29,212 nt of DNA from a virus: IMG/VR virus record IMGVR_UViG_3300040856_000413, positions 1-29,212 of that record; one strand, written 5' to 3'. The notes under the pieces were generated by a model. It was not told where the DNA came from. It was given only the letters and a program-made list of their open reading frames with translations, and did not search any database. Shown piece by piece: positions 20,353-27,779 of this stretch (its first letter is position 1; each line of letters starts with the position of its first letter). Made by a program: the position numbers and the translations under genes.

Positions 20353-20829
20353 GTGGACCCTATCAGCTGTGTTACTCTTGCGGCTGGTGCCTTTAAGACT
20401 ATCAAATCCGCTATAGCAGCGGGTAGAGACTTACAAGACATGACCAGCCAACTTTCTACTTGGGGTAAGGCTTTTAGTGACTTTTCTAATTTAGAAGAGA
20501 GACAAAAGAATCCACCTTGGTGGCAAAAGACCTTTAAGGGCAGCGATGAAGAAACTGCCCTTGAAATATTTGCACATAAGAAGAAAATGGAATCCATGCG
20601 TGAAGAAATCCGAGGCCACATTTCGTGGAACTATGGACCTAAGGCATGGGAAGAAGTATTACAGATAGAGGCGTCTATGAGAAAGAGACGTAAAGAAGAG
20701 CTTTATAAAAAGCAAGAAAGAATAGACGCTATAATTAACTGGACTGTTGGGATTATAGCCTTCAGCGCAGCAGCAGCAGTATTTGGCGGCATTATTTGGT
20801 TAATTGGCAGCTATCAAGGGAGATGGTAA
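20353..20829 (+). CDS. Basic protein with C-terminal membrane segment
   Basis: 158 residues from GTG 20353, with GGGAGG before it. An amphipathic N-terminus (CVTLAAGAFKTIKSAIAAGR), a Trp- and charge-rich middle (PPWWQKTFKG, then MRKRRKEELYKKQER) and a C-terminal hydrophobic helix (about 128-150). Similar proteins occur in marine phages, as I recall, with no known role. An internal virion or lysis-associated membrane function is possible. Confidence 0.65.
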   Translation: MDPISCVTLAAGAFKTIKSAIAAGRDLQDMTSQLSTWGKAFSDFSNLEERQKNPPWWQKTFKGSDEETALEIFAHKKKMESMREEIRGHISWNYGPKAWEEVLQIEASMRKRRKEELYKKQERIDAIINWTVGIIAFSAAAAVFGGIIWLIGSYQGRW

Positions 20830-20830
20830 T

Positions 20831-21190
20831 ATGGAAAACTTAAAATTACCCATTGCCTTAGTGATAGCTATGGCAGCACAACTATCAGCAGGTGTATGGT
20901 GGGTGTCCCAACAAGCAGCTACTATAAGTAATTTAGAAGAGACTGTTTCTCAGTTAGGTAGTCGTATAGCTATTGAGGATAATGTTAACCTTAAGAGAGA
21001 TGTTCAGGACAACGCTCTAGAGATAGAATGGGTGAACGAAGAACTAGAAGAACTCTGGGATGAGCTATCAGCAATGACAGCAGCTATTAATGAAATTAAT
21101 AAGATTAAACAACGTGTAGCTATTATAGAAAATGACCTTAAGTATATTGGTCGTGACCATAACACTATGTTTGACATGAAGGGTGAGTAA
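20831..21190 (+). CDS. Membrane-anchored coiled-coil protein
   Basis: The product (119 residues) starts at ATG 20831 with GGGAGA upstream; a longer frame lies inside the previous gene. It has one N-terminal transmembrane helix (about 6-27, PIALVIAMAAQLSAGVWWVS) then a long acidic coiled coil (ISNLEETVSQLGSRI, VNEELEELWDELSAMTAAIN). The layout repeats that of the protein at 20071, so the two could be duplicated and diverged, or form a mixed coil in the envelope. No family was recognised. Confidence 0.65.
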   Translation: MENLKLPIALVIAMAAQLSAGVWWVSQQAATISNLEETVSQLGSRIAIEDNVNLKRDVQDNALEIEWVNEELEELWDELSAMTAAINEINKIKQRVAIIENDLKYIGRDHNTMFDMKGE

Positions 21191-21363
21191 TGCTCTGTGT
21201 GTTAGCATTTGTTGGGTTTGGTCATGCTTGGATCAACGGTAGCAATCAATTTGTTCAATACTGTTATTATGATTGTGGTCTTCCTAAGAACGGTCTTTGG
21301 TATGATAGGGTCTATCAAGTATCCTATAACTATAACTGTCCGATAGAGGTGAAATTCAAATAA
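21190..21363 (+). CDS. Small exported Cys-containing protein (putative)
   Basis: 57 residues from a TAATG junction. MLCVLAFVGFGHAWING looks like a short signal sequence with a possible cleavage after GHA. The mature part is rich in Tyr, Asn and Cys (CYYDC, later NYNCPIEVKFK), suggesting disulfides in the periplasm. Cys3 could be a lipid site only if processing is unusual. I recall similar short proteins in other phages, without a role. The frame after it is discussed separately. Confidence 0.6.
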   Translation: MLCVLAFVGFGHAWINGSNQFVQYCYYDCGLPKNGLWYDRVYQVSYNYNCPIEVKFK

Positions 21364-21491
21364 CCTATGTTAAAAGAAAAAATAAATATGTATTCTATGA
21401 TGACAATGATAGAATAATTATTATAACTAGCAATCGAACTATAGGAGAAAGACAATGCCGCAAGGAAAAGGAACTTACGGAACAAAAGTAG
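21360..21491 (+). other. Protein-like frame with no ATG/GTG/TTG start (possible ATA start)
   Basis: The frame beginning ATA at 21360 reads ITYVKRKNKYVFYDDNDR and then IIIITSNRTIGERQ, with beta-strand patterning typical of a real protein, and ends at TAG 21489-21491 within the next small gene. GAGGTGA lies seven bases before the ATA, at ideal spacing. No standard start is available. It may be a real gene with a rare start, a gene that lost its ATG, or chance. It covers a gap otherwise empty between two genes. Confidence 0.3.
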
Positions 21492-21532
21492 GACGTCCAC
21501 CTAAAAAGCCTAAAGGTGGTAAAAAGAAGTAA
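21455..21532 (+). CDS. 25-residue basic peptide
   Basis: ATG 21455 with AGGAGAAAG upstream. The product (MPQGKGTYGTKVGRPPKKPK, ending in GGKKK) is almost all Lys, Gly and Pro, and GRPPKK resembles an AT-hook. Short peptides of this type occur next to other basic proteins in marine phage genomes, as I recall. It joins the next gene at TAATG. Too short for a family call. Confidence 0.65.
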   Translation: MPQGKGTYGTKVGRPPKKPKGGKKK

Positions 21533-21897
21533 TGGCTAGGTCTAGCCCCCGTATTTGGGAGAGGGCCAAAAAAGATGCTGTCTCTCGTATGGGTGGTAAA
21601 CACTCTGCTAGGGCTATGCAGTTAGCCGCTAAACTCTATAAGGACAGAGGTGGCAAATATACTGGTGGTAAGACAGCAGCACAGAAGTCTATGACTAAGT
21701 GGACTAAGCAGAAGTGGAGGACCAAGTCTGGTAAACCTTCTGTACTCGGACCTAATGCTACAGGTGAGAGATATCTACCGACTAAAGCAATTAATGCTAT
21801 GCCTAAGAAGCGCTATGCTGCTAGTACAGCTAAAAAGCGTAAAGACACTAAAGCGGGTAAACATTACTCAGCTCAACCTAAGAGGCGTAAGTCATGA
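21532..21897 (+). CDS. DUF5872-like basic protein
   Basis: The 121-residue very basic protein begins SSPRIWERAKKDAVSRMGGK, continues with AAKLYKDRGGKY, WTKQKWRTKSGKPS and GERYLPTKAINAMPKKR, and ends in a Lys/Arg tail. This order matches what I recall of DUF5872, found in phages and large viruses. It is probably DNA-associated and possibly packaged with the genome. It is the first of several basic proteins around the terminase gene. Confidence 0.65.
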   Translation: MARSSPRIWERAKKDAVSRMGGKHSARAMQLAAKLYKDRGGKYTGGKTAAQKSMTKWTKQKWRTKSGKPSVLGPNATGERYLPTKAINAMPKKRYAASTAKKRKDTKAGKHYSAQPKRRKS

Positions 21898-22073
21898 GTG
21901 ATATTAATAAGATTAAGTCTGCTGATAGACAATCGCAGATGAATAAAGCATTTAAGTATGGTTCTAAAGAGGGTGAGAACAATAACCCTTATAAGGCATT
22001 GAAGCCAGCCATAGAAGCCTATAATAAGAGCTATAAAAAAAGGAAAATAATCTATGGCACCTCGTTTAAATAA
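21894..22073 (+). CDS. 59-residue basic protein, unknown function
   Basis: A frame coupled by ATGA to the previous gene and overlapping the next by 20 bases. The product (MSDINKIKSADRQSQMNKAF...) is polar and basic, with an AYNKSYKKRK end. No family was recognised. The overlap contains the ribosome binding site of the structural gene. Confidence 0.55.
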   Translation: MSDINKIKSADRQSQMNKAFKYGSKEGENNNPYKALKPAIEAYNKSYKKRKIIYGTSFK

Positions 22074-22779
22074 CGCACAAGAAATGGCTGAAGACTTCTA
22101 CCTTAAAGTTGCTCAAGGTGAAGTAGCTGGTCATTCCTTTATTAATAAGTTCGGAGCTAACTTCGATGTAGATACAGGGACAGACCCAGAAACTATCTGG
22201 AGTCAGGGTGGCCTGTATCCTTGGGCTAGCTTAGCTACAGCCTCCACACTGACAATGGTTTCCACTGAGGCTGCTGATACCTCTAGTGTTGAGATCCAAG
22301 GTCTGGATGCCAACTACAACTTACTCACTGAGACGCTAACCCTGACAGGCGATACTCCTGTTGTTACTGTTAATGCTTTCCTTCGTGTGTTCCGTATTAT
22401 CTACAACCACACTGGAGTTAACGCTGGAGACATTACTGCTAGTGTCGGTGGTGTAGTGGTAGCCAAGGTCGATGAAGGTCTAGGTCAGACACTAATGTGT
22501 GTCTATACTATTCCAGCTGGCTATACGGGTTATCTTGTTCAGCTTAGTGCTACAGCGCAAAAGAATAAAGACGCTCAGATTAGACTTCTACAGAGACCTG
22601 TTAATACCTCTTTTAAGATTGCTCACATGGCAGAAGTCTTTGAGAGTAACTACAAGTATGACCCTAAGATTCCTATTGTACTTGCTGAGAAGACAGATAT
22701 TGACTTTGTGGCAACTGAAGCTGAAACAAGTAACACAAGAATCACAGGTACTTTCGAGATCCTGCTGGTACAAAACTAG
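22054..22779 (+). CDS. Virion structural protein (putative)
   Basis: This 241-residue protein has GGLYPWASLATASTLTM, VEIQGLDANYNLLTETLTLT, a FLRVFRIIYNH segment and a TIPAGYTGYL segment, in a beta-rich, low-charge layout. Proteins with this order are annotated as virion structural proteins in marine phages, as I recall. Which particle part it forms is unknown; it is not a standard capsid protein. AAAAGGAAA precedes ATG 22054. Confidence 0.7.
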   Translation: MAPRLNNAQEMAEDFYLKVAQGEVAGHSFINKFGANFDVDTGTDPETIWSQGGLYPWASLATASTLTMVSTEAADTSSVEIQGLDANYNLLTETLTLTGDTPVVTVNAFLRVFRIIYNHTGVNAGDITASVGGVVVAKVDEGLGQTLMCVYTIPAGYTGYLVQLSATAQKNKDAQIRLLQRPVNTSFKIAHMAEVFESNYKYDPKIPIVLAEKTDIDFVATEAETSNTRITGTFEILLVQN

Positions 22780-22786
22780 GTGTAAA

Positions 22787-22990
22787 ATGAAACTAGAGAA
22801 CATTAAGGGTCTAATCGTATTGATCTTAGCGGTAGGGCTTATGGGTCTACTAGGGCTTATCGTAGTAGATGAGTTTATGGTAGCTGCGGAACATGATGCC
22901 GAGTTAGACCAAAACATTATAGAGCTATTACAGATGTCTATTACAGGCATTATAGGTCTGGTAGCTGGATATGTTGGATCTAGCAAGTAA
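22787..22990 (+). CDS. Holin-like small membrane protein
   Basis: 67 residues from ATG 22787. Two hydrophobic helices (about 8-28, LIVLILAVGLMGLLGLIVV, and 49-64, MSITGIIGLVAGYVG) flank an acidic loop (EHDAELDQNI), with a basic N-terminus and a GSSK end. Length, two helices and charge pattern fit class II holins, which form lesions in the inner membrane at lysis. No endolysin gene was recognised nearby. AGGTG precedes the start. The frame extends far upstream, but only inside the structural gene. Confidence 0.55.
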   Translation: MKLENIKGLIVLILAVGLMGLLGLIVVDEFMVAAEHDAELDQNIIELLQMSITGIIGLVAGYVGSSK

Positions 22991-23011
22991 CACTTATAAA
23001 GGAACACAATT

Positions 23012-23137
23012 ATGCACAAAGGAAAACTTTGCGGGTTTACCGATGGTAAAAAGCCTAACCCGACTCAAAAGAAGCTCCCTACTAAGAGCGCTCCTATGAA
23101 GAACACCAAGTCTAATCTTAAGAAGTATGGGGCCTAG
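23012..23137 (+). CDS. 41-residue basic peptide
   Basis: ATG 23012 with AAAGGAACAC upstream. The peptide (MHKGKLCGFTDGKKPNPTQK...) is rich in Lys and Pro and ends NLKKYGA. It has one Cys. It lies between the holin-like gene and another basic protein gene with only a two-base gap downstream. No family was recognised. Confidence 0.55.
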   Translation: MHKGKLCGFTDGKKPNPTQKKLPTKSAPMKNTKSNLKKYGA

Positions 23138-23139
23138 TT

Positions 23140-23421
23140 ATGGCTAAAGACCCTAGACTAACCCGTGCTGGTGTTTCTGGGTTTAATAAGCCTAAGAGAA
23201 CACCCGGTCATCCCACTAAGTCACACATTGTTGTTGCTAAAGACGGTGATAAAATTAAAACAATACGCTTTGGCGCTCAAGGTGCTAAAGGAAGTCCTCC
23301 AAAGGCTAATGAATCTGAGGCTTATAGAAAGCGCAGACTAGCTTGGAAGGCAAGACATGCCACTAACATTGCCAAAGGTAAAATGAGTGCAGCCTACTGG
23401 GCTAACAAGGCTAAGTGGTAA
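23140..23421 (+). CDS. Basic phage protein (DUF6321-like)
   Basis: 93 residues. KPKRTPGHPTKSHIVVAKDG, then KIKTIRFGAQG, a RKRRLAWKARHATN helix and KGKMSAAYWANKAKW. I recall this pattern from a conserved phage protein family, DUF6321, of unknown function; the family name is from memory. The RHATN/GKMSAAYWANK segment is the distinctive part. It probably binds DNA or is packaged. It starts two bases after the preceding gene and 20 before the terminase. Confidence 0.6.
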   Translation: MAKDPRLTRAGVSGFNKPKRTPGHPTKSHIVVAKDGDKIKTIRFGAQGAKGSPPKANESEAYRKRRLAWKARHATNIAKGKMSAAYWANKAKW

Positions 23422-23441
23422 TTTAGAGAAAGTATTACATT

Positions 23442-24773
23442 ATGACAGAGATATCCTTGCATGAAGGACAGTCAGAGATTATCAATGACCTCTTCGTCGA
23501 GGATGATACCCGCTATGCTGTAGTATGCGCTAGCCGGGGGTTTGGTAAATCGTATTTAGCTGCTACTGCTGCTATGCTGGCTGTACAAGAGTTAATGGAA
23601 CTGCCCGAAGACGTACCTAATAAGAATGTGGCTATTATTGCCCCTACTTATGCCCAAGCAATAGACATTTACTATCCTTTACTAGCATATCAGCTAGGTA
23701 TGGAAGAACATGCCATTAAGGCATCTAGAGTAGCTGGTACCTTCTGGTTCCCTAATAACGTACAGCTAAAGATTTGGTCTTATGAGGCGTCCGAAAGGAT
23801 GCGTGGGACTGGTCAGTATTTTGTTGTAGCTGACGAGGTATGCTCATGGAAAGGCGCTGGCTCAACTCTTAAAGAGTCTTGGGAGTCAGTTATTCAACCA
23901 TGCATTGCTACTCGTTGGTCTAAACAGAATTCAAAAAAGTTTAATGCTAGACCCGGGAAAGCGCTTATCATTAGTACTCCTATGGGCTATGATTACTTCT
24001 ACGAGATGTACAATCGACAGGATTCTGATGCTAACTGGAAGAGTTATCATTACACCTATGAAGACTCTCCTTTTCTTGATGACTCAGAGATTGAGCGAGT
24101 TAAACTAACACTAGACCCTTTAAAATTTGCTAGAGAATATACAGCTAGCTTTGAGGATTCCGGTAATACAGTATTCTATACGTTTAATCGTAAAGAACAC
24201 ATATCGAAAGATTTACCAGAATTCGAGGAAGGTGAAGACGTCCACGTTGCTATTGACTTTAACGTTGGCATCATGGCTAGTGTTATATTTGCTCTCCGGG
24301 GCAATCAAATACACATCCTAGATGAAATGCAGGGGCATCCTGATACTGAGACCCTAGCAAGAAGTTTGGTGGAAAGGTATAAAGGACATCGTATTATTAG
24401 TTATCCTGACCCTAGTGGTAAAGCTCGTAAGAGTTCTGCTGCGGTGGGTCGAACAGACTTTAGCATACTCCAGGCAGAGGGGATACAAACGAGGGCGCAT
24501 AGCAAGGCCCCTCCTATTGTTGACTCCGTAGCCGCTATTAATAAAAAGTTTAAAAATGCTAACGGTGATATCGATATGTATATTCATCCTAAGTGTGTAA
24601 ACACAATTAAATCCTTAGAGCGTACCGCATGGGTAGAGAGTAACCCTGACACAGCTACCATCTGTAAGAAAGAAGGTGTTGAACACTGGACAGATGGTCT
24701 AAGATATGCTGTGGAGTATTTATTCCCTGTGCGAGGCGGTTCTAAAGTAACAACTAGGGGCTTCGGCTTTTAG
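23442..24773 (+). CDS. terL: Terminase large subunit (packaging ATPase and nuclease)
   Basis: 443 residues. ATPase: Walker A CASRGFGKSYLAA (Gly33, Lys36, Ser37), Walker B YFVVADE (Asp131, Glu132) and the coupling motif ISTP (177-180). C-terminal nuclease with metal-binding acids: AIDFN (Asp272), SYPDPSG (Asp323) and HWTDGLRYAVEYL (Asp418). It would drive DNA into the procapsid and cut concatemers. It is on the short side for the family, yet all motifs are present. It is flanked by basic protein genes and lies far from the small-subunit candidate. Confidence 0.95.
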   Translation: MTEISLHEGQSEIINDLFVEDDTRYAVVCASRGFGKSYLAATAAMLAVQELMELPEDVPNKNVAIIAPTYAQAIDIYYPLLAYQLGMEEHAIKASRVAGTFWFPNNVQLKIWSYEASERMRGTGQYFVVADEVCSWKGAGSTLKESWESVIQPCIATRWSKQNSKKFNARPGKALIISTPMGYDYFYEMYNRQDSDANWKSYHYTYEDSPFLDDSEIERVKLTLDPLKFAREYTASFEDSGNTVFYTFNRKEHISKDLPEFEEGEDVHVAIDFNVGIMASVIFALRGNQIHILDEMQGHPDTETLARSLVERYKGHRIISYPDPSGKARKSSAAVGRTDFSILQAEGIQTRAHSKAPPIVDSVAAINKKFKNANGDIDMYIHPKCVNTIKSLERTAWVESNPDTATICKKEGVEHWTDGLRYAVEYLFPVRGGSKVTTRGFGF

Positions 24774-24793
24774 GAAGTATAAGGAATCTTATA

Positions 24794-25180
24794 ATGGCTA
24801 TTATTGGAAAAGTAATAAGAAAGGCAGGGTCCAAGGTAGGTGGAACTGCTTATAAAATGACACCTGCCAGAAAGAGAGCTCTTGAGAAAGCAGCAAAAGC
24901 TTCTGCCTTGGCAAGAAGCAAGGGTACTTCTAAAGTATCGAAAGTAAGGTCTAAGGCATCTCAAATAAAGTCTCGTAAAACAGCCATGAGAAAAGCTAAG
25001 GCTAAAAAGTTAATGGCGAGATCTGAAAAGTACGGGAATAAGGCAGATAGGGTAGAACGGAATGCTCATGCCTCTCTGTTAAGACGAGATAACATTATTA
25101 ACGTAGGTAGGCGAATTAAGCTAGGGCACTATGCCCGAAAGTCTCGTAGACTTGAAAGATCCGCCAATCGCTTAACATAA
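24794..25180 (+). CDS. Lys/Arg-rich histone-like protein
   Basis: 128 residues with Lys, Arg, Ala and Ser dominating (AYKMTPARKRALEKAAKASA, then KVRSKASQIKSRKTAMRKAK). The composition is like that of histone H1 tails or virion DNA-condensing proteins. It has no Cys and few hydrophobic stretches. AGGAATCTT precedes ATG 24794. No family was recognised. A DNA-condensing or scaffold role is inferred from composition only. Confidence 0.6.
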   Translation: MAIIGKVIRKAGSKVGGTAYKMTPARKRALEKAAKASALARSKGTSKVSKVRSKASQIKSRKTAMRKAKAKKLMARSEKYGNKADRVERNAHASLLRRDNIINVGRRIKLGHYARKSRRLERSANRLT

Positions 25181-25200
25181 AATACATAAGGAATAAAACA

Positions 25201-25560
25201 ATGGCAACTCGTAAGGCTAAACCAAAAAAGAATCGTCGTGGTCTTCTGGGGCTAACCCCCGGTATGCTACGTGTTCGGCGCAAACAGTCCATGAGAAAGG
25301 CTACTAAAGCTGGCTACAAAGCCCCTAAGAAACGCACTATGAACTCTGGTGCTAAATCTATGGCTAAAGCCACAGTGGCTGGAAGAGCTCCTGCTATAAA
25401 CCCACTGTCTAAATTTGGTCAGCGTAAACTGGCGGCTAAACAAACATTACTTAACGCTAAAGGCACTGCAAAGAGCTACATCCGAAAAGGTGGTACTATG
25501 TCTGCTAAACACCGCAAGGCTATCTCTGATGGTTTGAAGGCTTGGTGGTCTAGTAAATAA
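25201..25560 (+). CDS. Basic protein with NUMOD3-like end
   Basis: The 119-residue product is strongly basic at its N-terminus (MATRKAKPKKNRRG) and throughout. Its end, GTMSAKHRKAISDGLKAWW, resembles the NUMOD3 helix-turn found as a DNA-binding piece in phage nucleases, in which a Ser-x-x-x-Arg-x-x-Ile-Ser pattern recurs. No nuclease domain is present here. It follows the histone-like gene by 20 bases, completing the basic group around the terminase. Confidence 0.55.
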   Translation: MATRKAKPKKNRRGLLGLTPGMLRVRRKQSMRKATKAGYKAPKKRTMNSGAKSMAKATVAGRAPAINPLSKFGQRKLAAKQTLLNAKGTAKSYIRKGGTMSAKHRKAISDGLKAWWSSK

Positions 25561-25638
25561 AATAAATATAGTATTGAGAACAGTGCTGATAATAACAACA
25601 CTTATTGCCCATCTGAGGATCGGCAGGAAGGAAACAAA

Positions 25639-26091
25639 ATGGCACGAACCAGAATTAATTCTAAATCAAAAGACTTGATTAACGATAACGGCTCTGTGTT
25701 GGTTTCTGTTATTGAGGGTGAACAAATTCATATGAACATCACTCTTAACTGGCTAACTAACTTGAGCGACTACACTATAGTAGCCAAGGTTGTCGAAGCT
25801 AATAGCTCCACCCTTGATTACACAAAGAATGAGTTGCCTACTCAAGAACAAACAGGCGGAGAGATTACTACATTAGAACTTATTGATAGTGATCCTACTG
25901 ATAATAACTTTCAAATTGTTATCCCAGAAAACTTAGTAGCTGCGTGGACTACACAACCCTCTCCTGAAAAACCTGCTTATGGTTGGATTGGTCTTGAGGT
26001 AAGAGACGCAGGTGTTGGAAAGTATGCCCAAGTATGGAAGCCTATGCGGGGACTCGTAGAAGTTCTGTATAGCCCATCGGAGGCAGTCTAA
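25639..26091 (+). CDS. Virion-associated protein (putative, baseplate or tail)
   Basis: A protein of 150 residues, beta-rich with a polar start (MARTRINSKSKDLINDNGSV) and a QVWKPMRGLVEVLYSPSE end. This layout, acidic with EGEQIHMNITLNWLTNLSDY, is seen in tail-associated structural proteins of marine phages, as I recall. Its exact part is not known. AAGGAAAC precedes ATG 25639. It joins the next gene at TAATG, which suggests a shared tail operon. Confidence 0.6.
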   Translation: MARTRINSKSKDLINDNGSVLVSVIEGEQIHMNITLNWLTNLSDYTIVAKVVEANSSTLDYTKNELPTQEQTGGEITTLELIDSDPTDNNFQIVIPENLVAAWTTQPSPEKPAYGWIGLEVRDAGVGKYAQVWKPMRGLVEVLYSPSEAV

Positions 26092-26549
26092 TGTCTTACA
26101 CTACTACCGTTTCTAATAATAACATTACTATCGCTGTTGCAACAACAGATCATAGTATTTCATTATCTAGAACTGGTGGACAAGGTGCTAAGGGTGATTC
26201 CGTAGATCGGATTTATTTTGATAGTGATAAAAATCTTTTAGTTGATATTGTAAATGCAGCAGGTACTCTAATCGAAACAATCAATGCAGGTTCTATGAAA
26301 GAGCGCATTGATTTGATTGATCTCCTTGATGTAGACTACTCATCAATTAGTGATGGTGATTTTATTATTTATGAAGCCGCTAATCAAAAATTCACTACTC
26401 ATACCTTTACCACTACCTCTATTAGTGATATTGACAATACTAATAAAACAGACGGTGCCTTACTTATTTACAATGGAACAACCAATAAGTACACCGCTAC
26501 AACAGAAATAGAAAACCCTAATACGTCTATTATCGGAGGATCCTTCTAA
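26091..26549 (+). CDS. Tail fibre-like protein with Ile/Asp module
   Basis: 152 residues, low in charge and rich in Thr, Asn and Ile (TTTVSNNNITIAVATTDHSI). A GGQGAKGDS segment near 29-37 resembles a short collagen-like element. LIDLLDVDYSSISDGDFIIY (77-96) is the first of four related modules in consecutive genes (see findings). Probably part of an adhesive tail structure. TCGGAGG precedes its start. Confidence 0.6.
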   Translation: MSYTTTVSNNNITIAVATTDHSISLSRTGGQGAKGDSVDRIYFDSDKNLLVDIVNAAGTLIETINAGSMKERIDLIDLLDVDYSSISDGDFIIYEAANQKFTTHTFTTTSISDIDNTNKTDGALLIYNGTTNKYTATTEIENPNTSIIGGSF

Positions 26550-27721
26550 TGGCAACTAAAATTATTCTTAAAAAGTCGAGTACTATCGGCGCAATCCCTC
26601 TCAGTGCAGACCTTGAAATTGGTGAAGTAGCACTGAATCTTGCTGACCGCAAGCTATACACAAAAGACAACTCTAATAATGTCATCCAAGTAGGGCATCC
26701 TTATGTTGGCGCTATTGCCCCTACCAGCCCTGCTGAGGGTGATCTTTGGTATAACACCGCTAATGACGCCCTTATGGCCTTTGATGGTACTGCATGGCAG
26801 TCTGCTGGTTATCAAAACTTATCAGAGCTTGAAGACGTAACTTTAACAACTATTACTTCTGGTGATCATCTCACCTGGAACGGTAGTGCCTTTGTAAACA
26901 GTAACTTTGAATCAGACGTTGAGGGACTCCTTTCCGCTGCTAATACAGGTACTGGCTACGGAGATTTGTCTTACACAGGTGGGGTCTATACCTTTGACCG
27001 TGTAACGGCTGCTGATATTCGTTCAGAAGTTTCTGTAGTAGACGCTGGTGGAGATGGCTCTTTAGCTTACGACTCTGGAACAGGGGTTATCACTTACACT
27101 GGACCAAGCGCAGCTGAGGTACAAGCTCACTTTGCCGCAGGTACAAACACTACTTACTCTTCTGGCACCTTTGACATTACAGACGCCACTATCCGTGGTA
27201 AAGTAAGCGCAACAGATGCTGGCGGTGATGGTTCTTTCAGCTATGACTCTAACACTGGTGTCTTTACCTACACAGGGCCAAGTGCTGCTGAAGTACGTGC
27301 GCACTTCTCCGGTGGTACAGGGGTAGATATTACTTCTGGCGTGGTCTCAATTGGACAACCAGTAGCAACTACAGATACAGTAGCGTTTGCAGAAGTACAG
27401 TCTTCTGTCTTGACCCATACTGGTGGAACAATTACTATTGATCCTACAGATGATGGCGCTAACACTGGTACTGTTGTTATTGCGGGTGACTTGACTGTTA
27501 ACGGCACAACTACTACAGTTAACTCAAATGAAGTTAATATTGGTGACTCAGTTATCGTTCTTAATTCTGATGAAACAGCAGCTCCCTCCCAAGATGGTGG
27601 TATTGAGATTGAACGTGGAACAGAGACCAATGTATCTTTTGTTTGGGATGAAACAAATGACTACTGGTCACTCGGTGGAGAAGAACTTGCTAACGTCACT
27701 ATTGACGGTGGTTCTTACTAA
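26549..27721 (+). CDS. Large repeat-bearing tail fibre protein
   Basis: 390 residues. The N-terminus (MATKIILKKSSTIGAIPLSA, then EIGEVALNLADRKLYTKD) is the fibre N-terminal domain seen in many marine phage tail proteins. It then has the LEDVTLTTITSGDHLTW module and two similar repeats of about 38 residues (AGGDGSLAYDSGTGVITYTG and AGGDGSFSYDSNTGVFTYTG). A later beta-rich part ends NVTIDGGSY. It is likely a trimeric fibre for host contact. GGAGG precedes ATG 26549. The repeat-rich region could change by recombination. Confidence 0.75.
   Translation: MATKIILKKSSTIGAIPLSADLEIGEVALNLADRKLYTKDNSNNVIQVGHPYVGAIAPTSPAEGDLWYNTANDALMAFDGTAWQSAGYQNLSELEDVTLTTITSGDHLTWNGSAFVNSNFESDVEGLLSAANTGTGYGDLSYTGGVYTFDRVTAADIRSEVSVVDAGGDGSLAYDSGTGVITYTGPSAAEVQAHFAAGTNTTYSSGTFDITDATIRGKVSATDAGGDGSFSYDSNTGVFTYTGPSAAEVRAHFSGGTGVDITSGVVSIGQPVATTDTVAFAEVQSSVLTHTGGTITIDPTDDGANTGTVVIAGDLTVNGTTTTVNSNEVNIGDSVIVLNSDETAAPSQDGGIEIERGTETNVSFVWDETNDYWSLGGEELANVTIDGGSY
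27028..27315 (+). repeat. Two imperfect protein repeats within the tail fibre gene
   Basis: Two blocks of about 38 codons, near 27028-27141 and 27202-27315, encode the sequence AGGDG-S-YDS-TGV-TYTGPSAAEV-AHF with few changes. They are spaced 174 bases apart at the start. Codons differ at many third positions, so the duplication is old and kept by protein selection rather than recent. Confidence 0.7.
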
Positions 27722-27730
27722 TAAATTTTT

Positions 27731-27756
27731 AAGGGACAATTCTATAATTGTTCCTT
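27731..27756 (+). terminator. Hairpin between tail fibre genes (terminator or processing site)
   Basis: AAGGGACAATT (27731-27741) and AATTGTTCCTT (27746-27756) form an 11-bp stem with one G-U pair and a four-base loop. The following bases are CCTT rather than a full T run, so it may be a weak terminator or an RNA processing or stabilising hairpin. It separates two related fibre genes. Confidence 0.6.
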
Positions 27757-27779
27757 CCTTATAAAGGAGAACTTGCCCA

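Noticed and set aside
21366-21416. A 16-codon ATG frame in the gap before 21455
   Set aside because: It is very short, Met-rich and has no ribosome binding site; the overlapping ATA frame is the better protein candidate.
22588-23019. A 143-codon open frame on the - strand
   Set aside because: It is antisense to the structural and holin-like genes, is rich in Ile, Cys and Ser as expected for a shadow frame, and stands alone on its strand.
27268-27630. A 120-codon open frame on the - strand
   Set aside because: It is the shadow of the Thr/Val-rich repeats of the tail fibre gene; its own composition is repetitive and non-specific.
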